NCBI GenBank assembly: GCA_021797025.1
Contig: JAKAAK010000120.1
Span: 1 to 9,210 of the forward strand
Length of the DNA stretch: 9,210 nt
Reading direction: 5' to 3'
From: Thermoplasmata archaeon
GTDB lineage: Archaea > Thermoplasmatota > Thermoplasmata > Thermoplasmatales > Thermoplasmataceae
Made by a program: the position numbers and the translations under genes. Below are positions 6,610-9,210 of this stretch, one piece after another. Below the pieces are notes generated by a model. It was not told where the DNA came from and searched no databases. It saw only the letters and a list, made by a program, of their open reading frames with translations. Each line of letters begins with the position of its first letter. Positions within the stretch are counted from its first letter, which is position 1.

Positions 6610-6738
6610 TTACGAGCAAAAGATTATTATTCCTATTGGGTTTTCTATGTTAACTTTAATTCATCTGGAGAATATTGAATTGCATATTCACGTTCACCGA
6701 TCTATCCTCAGAAGTCATAATAAAATAAAATTATACAA

Positions 6739-6748
6739 GATAATTATC
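6739..6748. repeat. Perfect palindrome GATAATTATC in the divergent intergenic region
   Basis: This 10-bp perfect palindrome lies about 65 nt before the epimerase TATA region. It could be an operator half or simply chance in very A/T-rich DNA. Nothing else supports a binding site. Confidence 0.2.
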
Positions 6749-6803
6749 ATTTATTTATTTTACCATTATACATCACAAAGGTTTTCATCTTATGCTTAAA
6801 AAA

Positions 6804-6823
6804 TTTTATAAAAAAAAATAAAT
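6804..6823 (+). promoter_or_regulatory. TATA-like promoter of the epimerase gene
   Basis: TTTTATAAA (6804-6812) would start transcription near 6834, giving a leader of about 11 nt with no SD. The overlapping A/T tract AAAATAAAT (6815-6823) is centred 26 nt before the GTG at 6845 and would give a leaderless mRNA. Either supports a start at 6845. Confidence 0.45.
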
Positions 6824-6844
6824 GCATGTTCCGGATTTCATACA

Positions 6845-7495
6845 GTGAAAAATATAGAAATATCTCCATCAATCATATCAAGTAATCTCCTGGAACTTGG
6901 AAATCAGATAAAACAGTGTCAGGTAGCGGGTGCAGAATCATTCCATTTAGACGTTATGGACGGCCATTTTGTTAATAATATAACCATGGGACCTGATCTT
7001 GTTTCCGCAGTAAGACGGGCAACTGATCTGAGGCTTGATTGCCATCTTATGATTGAACGCCCGGATAAGTATTATAAATCATTTATTGAAGCTGGCGGAA
7101 ACGTACTTCTTGTTCATTATGAAACACCTATTGAAGTTAGTAATTTCCTCAGGAAGCTGGAGGATGAAAACATACGCTACGGCATAGTTATAAATCCAGA
7201 TACAGATGTAAAAAAGGTCTATAAATTTGTATCCACGTCGGAAATTGTTCTTGTTATGTCTGTATATCCAGGATTTTCTGGCCAGAAATTTATTGATAAA
7301 TCTCTGGAAAAGGTCAGAGAATTAAGAAAATTCATAGATGAAAACTATTACAACACAAAAATAGAGATAGACGGGGGAATCAATGCAGAAACTGGTAAAC
7401 TGGCAAGAGAAGCCGGTGCAGATATACTGGTATCTGCCTCATATATTTTCGGTAACAACATTGAAAACAGCATAAAAAAATTAAAATCCCTATAG
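6845..7495 (+). CDS. rpe: Ribulose-phosphate 3-epimerase
   Basis: This enzyme interconverts D-ribulose 5-phosphate and D-xylulose 5-phosphate in the non-oxidative pentose-phosphate pathway. It is a metal-dependent TIM barrel, and all hallmarks are present: PSIIS (8-12), His34/Asp36/Met38 in FHLDVMDGHF, His66 in DCHLM, the phosphate-binding loop MSVYPGFSGQKF (137-148), catalytic Asp175 in EIDGGIN, and GADILVSASYIF near the C-terminus. His34, Asp36, His66 and Asp175 form the expected metal and acid-base set. At 216 residues the length is normal. Translation starts at GTG: nearby ATGs (6822, 6826) are out of frame, and homologues begin a few residues before PSI. The gene is single and divergent from the UbiB-family gene. 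The GSxxF motif near the C-terminus reads SASYIF instead of the usual AGSAIF, a mild variation. Confidence 0.94.
   Translation: MKNIEISPSIISSNLLELGNQIKQCQVAGAESFHLDVMDGHFVNNITMGPDLVSAVRRATDLRLDCHLMIERPDKYYKSFIEAGGNVLLVHYETPIEVSNFLRKLEDENIRYGIVINPDTDVKKVYKFVSTSEIVLVMSVYPGFSGQKFIDKSLEKVRELRKFIDENYYNTKIEIDGGINAETGKLAREAGADILVSASYIFGNNIENSIKKLKSL
7474..7489 (-). terminator. T-tract terminator of the MDR dehydrogenase gene
   Basis: Reading the minus strand, the dehydrogenase stop (7490-7492) is followed by GGGATTTTAATTTTTTT, ending in a T7 run (7480-7474). This is a good archaeal terminator, and it overlaps the last codons of the convergent epimerase gene. Confidence 0.5.
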
Positions 7496-8443
7496 GTCAA
7501 GGATTATTCTCCCGTTTATTCTATCCCTGAAGGCATGAAGTGCTTCTTTTATATCCCACAGGCTGAATTCTTTGTAAACGGGAAGATCAAAGTGCTTGTG
7601 CTCCATAAGAGCAAGGAGTTCTGATAAATCCTTTCTGGTTCCTCCTGTAGACCCCATAATCCTCAATTCGTTGGTATATATATTTGCTATATCCATATCC
7701 GCAATTTTACCGGTTAGAACACCGTACGTTATAATTCTGCCCTTTCTTTTTAGATGTTTCATCGAATCGCTGAAGAGTTTCCCGCCTAGGGGATTTATTA
7801 TTATATCGGCATGGAAATCTTCAGGTACCACATCAAGTACCTTTATCACTGGTGATTCAAGGCTCTTATTTCTGGAATATACATAAACATCGAGTCCCAT
7901 GTACTTGGCTATCTGAACTGTAAATATACCAGTGTTCCCTGCGCCATACACAAGTATTTTTTCATTCACAAGTGGACCTGCCATCTTCAATGCCCTGTAT
8001 GATGTTAATGCACCTATTCCGACACTAACTGCGGTGTTATCATCCATGCCTTCTGGAACTTTGAAGAGATTCTGTTCTCCTATTCTTATATATTCGGAGT
8101 ATCCGCCGTTAGAAACCACACCCCATATGCCACCGTTATAACAGAGATGTTCGTTTCCGGAATAGCACATCTCGCAACAATTATCAAAAATTCTATTGTA
8201 TACTATAACACGATCTCCTTTCTTTATTGTCTTTCCATCCTCCATGGCTATGCCCATTACCTCTGAACCGGGTATATGTGGCATGGGATATACATTATAA
8301 ACAACTTTGCCATCAATAATATTATAATCCAGTGGATTGAGCCCTGCCTTGATAACCCGAATTTTTATTCCGGTACCCTCTAGATTTCTCTCTACTACTC
8401 TTACGTTATCTATTCCAGGTCTTGAAAACTCTATAACTTTCAT
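7490..8443 (-). CDS. Medium-chain dehydrogenase/reductase (alcohol dehydrogenase-like), catalytic zinc site lost
   Basis: This is a 317-residue NAD(P)-dependent oxidoreductase of the MDR superfamily. It has a GroES-like N-terminal domain (about 1-130) and a Rossmann domain with VYGAGNTGIFTVQIAKYMG (165-183; GxGxxG 167-172). The usual catalytic-zinc ligands are absent: the GxCGTD site reads AGLNPLDY (33-40), and the GHE site reads IPGSEVMG (57-64), with Ser60 for His. The active site thus resembles quinone-oxidoreductase or enoyl-reductase relatives. The structural-zinc lobe is partly kept: Cys90, Cys93 and Cys101 hold standard spacing, and the first ligand position is Asp87, with an extra Cys89. 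Beta2 ends YSRNKS without an acidic residue, hinting at NADPH. The start is ATG at 8443, with a leaderless TATA 26-27 nt upstream. Substrate unknown; it could be a reductase of enals, enones or quinones. Confidence 0.82.
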   Translation of the reverse strand: MKVIEFSRPGIDNVRVVERNLEGTGIKIRVIKAGLNPLDYNIIDGKVVYNVYPMPHIPGSEVMGIAMEDGKTIKKGDRVIVYNRIFDNCCEMCYSGNEHLCYNGGIWGVVSNGGYSEYIRIGEQNLFKVPEGMDDNTAVSVGIGALTSYRALKMAGPLVNEKILVYGAGNTGIFTVQIAKYMGLDVYVYSRNKSLESPVIKVLDVVPEDFHADIIINPLGGKLFSDSMKHLKRKGRIITYGVLTGKIADMDIANIYTNELRIMGSTGGTRKDLSELLALMEHKHFDLPVYKEFSLWDIKEALHAFRDRINGRIILDL

Positions 8444-8463
8444 AACGTAATATCAAAAATAAC

Positions 8464-8475
8464 TATTAAATTTAA
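8464..8475 (-). promoter_or_regulatory. TATA-like box of the MDR dehydrogenase gene (leaderless)
   Basis: ATTAAATTTAAT is a perfect 12-bp palindrome centred about 26-27 nt before the ATG at 8443. It fits a leaderless promoter, and no SD occurs in the bases between. It shows this gene need not depend on the TPR gene that ends 68 nt upstream on the same strand. Confidence 0.5.
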
Positions 8476-8511
8476 TCGGTACCTTGTAATCTTTTGGATA
8501 TATTTAAAATA

Positions 8512-9201
8512 TTATTTTTGGTTCTCTAGTTCTGATTTCAGTGACTTCAATGATAAATCCCCTGGTGAGGCTATCAGAGCACCGTTCAGCACATCAAGGG
8601 CCTTATCCTTTTTGCCCATTAAAAGGTAGATATGTGCTTCATCAATGTAATACTGCGGATTTCTGGCTAGCCTCAGGCAGTCCTCTATATCTCCTAGTGC
8701 GTCCTCATATCTTTTTAACTGAGTAAAAATCTGCGATCTCTTGTAAAGAAAGACCGGGTCTGTAGAGTTTAAATAAACAGCCATATTGTAATCCTCCAGT
8801 GCCAGATCATGCTCTCCCATTTTCCAGTAAACATTGCCCCTGTTGTAATAATAATCGGGTACGTCATCCTCTATTTTTATTGCGGCATCAAATTCATGCA
8901 TTGCGTCCTCGAGTTTATTCATATCATCATATATTGACCCCAGTGTGTTGTGGTAATCCCCCCTGTCACTACTGAATTCTATAGCCTTCTGACAGTCCCT
9001 TATCGCATCATTATACATTCTCAAAGAATAATAAGCTAATGCGCGATTAATGTAATAATCCGGGTCCGTCTTTATCAGATTAATCGCCTTGGTGAATTCC
9101 TTAACTGCGTCAGAGTACTGCATTACATTGAAATATGATATTCCCCTCTCATTATAATCGTCTGCCTCATCATCTTTTTTATATACGTAATTTTCTGCCA
9201 T
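8512..9201 (-). CDS. Tetratricopeptide-repeat (TPR) protein
   Basis: The 229-residue acidic protein is almost entirely TPR solenoid. About six tandem 34-residue helix-turn-helix units run from about residue 13 to 216, each with the expected small residue at position 8 and Ala near positions 20 and 27. Examples are NERGISYFNVMQYSDAVKEF, INRALAYYSLRMYNDAIRDC and YNRGNVYWKMGEHDLALEDY. There is no signal peptide, membrane span or catalytic domain, so it should be a cytoplasmic protein-protein interaction scaffold. The partner cannot be read from sequence. The short N-terminus (MAENYVYKKDDEAD) is charged. The ATG at 9201 is only 9 nt from the window edge, so its promoter is not visible and an upstream in-frame start cannot be excluded. 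It lies upstream of the dehydrogenase on the same strand, but a separate promoter there argues against a tight operon. Confidence 0.88.
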   Translation of the reverse strand: MAENYVYKKDDEADDYNERGISYFNVMQYSDAVKEFTKAINLIKTDPDYYINRALAYYSLRMYNDAIRDCQKAIEFSSDRGDYHNTLGSIYDDMNKLEDAMHEFDAAIKIEDDVPDYYYNRGNVYWKMGEHDLALEDYNMAVYLNSTDPVFLYKRSQIFTQLKRYEDALGDIEDCLRLARNPQYYIDEAHIYLLMGKKDKALDVLNGALIASPGDLSLKSLKSELENQK

Positions 9202-9210
9202 AGTATAAGA

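Overview
The window looks like chromosomal DNA from an acidophilic archaeon of the Thermoplasmatales, most like Ferroplasma or Acidiplasma. This is inferred from three things: low GC with heavy ATA and AGA/AGG codon use; A/T-rich TATA-like boxes centred about 26-27 nt before the start codon of most first genes, with no Shine-Dalgarno (SD) sequence (leaderless transcripts), while operon-internal genes have one; and the gene set (split B12 mutase with a MeaB GTPase, small heat-shock protein, archaeal-type dehydrogenase). No sequence search was possible, so the genus is a guess.

Left part, + strand. An AT-rich stretch (1-234) precedes a 106-residue winged-helix protein (235-555) that resembles the DNA-binding end of IS630-type transposases but has no catalytic part. 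A cytoplasmic glycerophosphodiester phosphodiesterase follows (693-1451). Next is a compact three-gene operon (1505-4530): a coenzyme-B12-dependent acyl-CoA mutase large subunit, its B12-binding small subunit, and the MeaB-type GTPase that protects and reloads such mutases. The genes overlap by about 30 and 11 nt. Homology would label the mutase methylmalonyl-CoA mutase, but the substrate-pocket positions read Phe96, Ala123 and Gln214, the pattern of isobutyryl-CoA mutase (IcmA/IcmB). This is the most interesting point in the window. A small heat-shock protein gene follows (4653-5033).

Right part. An ABC1/UbiB-family kinase-like membrane protein (5050-6579, - strand) converges on the heat-shock gene and is divergent from ribulose-phosphate 3-epimerase (6845-7495, + strand), with a 265-nt region holding both promoters and some small palindromes. 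The epimerase meets a zinc-type MDR dehydrogenase (7490-8443, - strand) tail to tail, with both stop codons inside one CTATAG palindrome. That dehydrogenase has lost its catalytic-zinc ligands but keeps most of its structural-zinc lobe. A tetratricopeptide-repeat protein (8512-9201, - strand) closes the window.

Functionally this is mostly housekeeping metabolism: acyl-CoA carbon-skeleton rearrangement, lipid head-group turnover, non-oxidative pentose-phosphate interconversion, redox, and stress. I saw no CRISPR array, RNA gene, complete mobile element or defence system.
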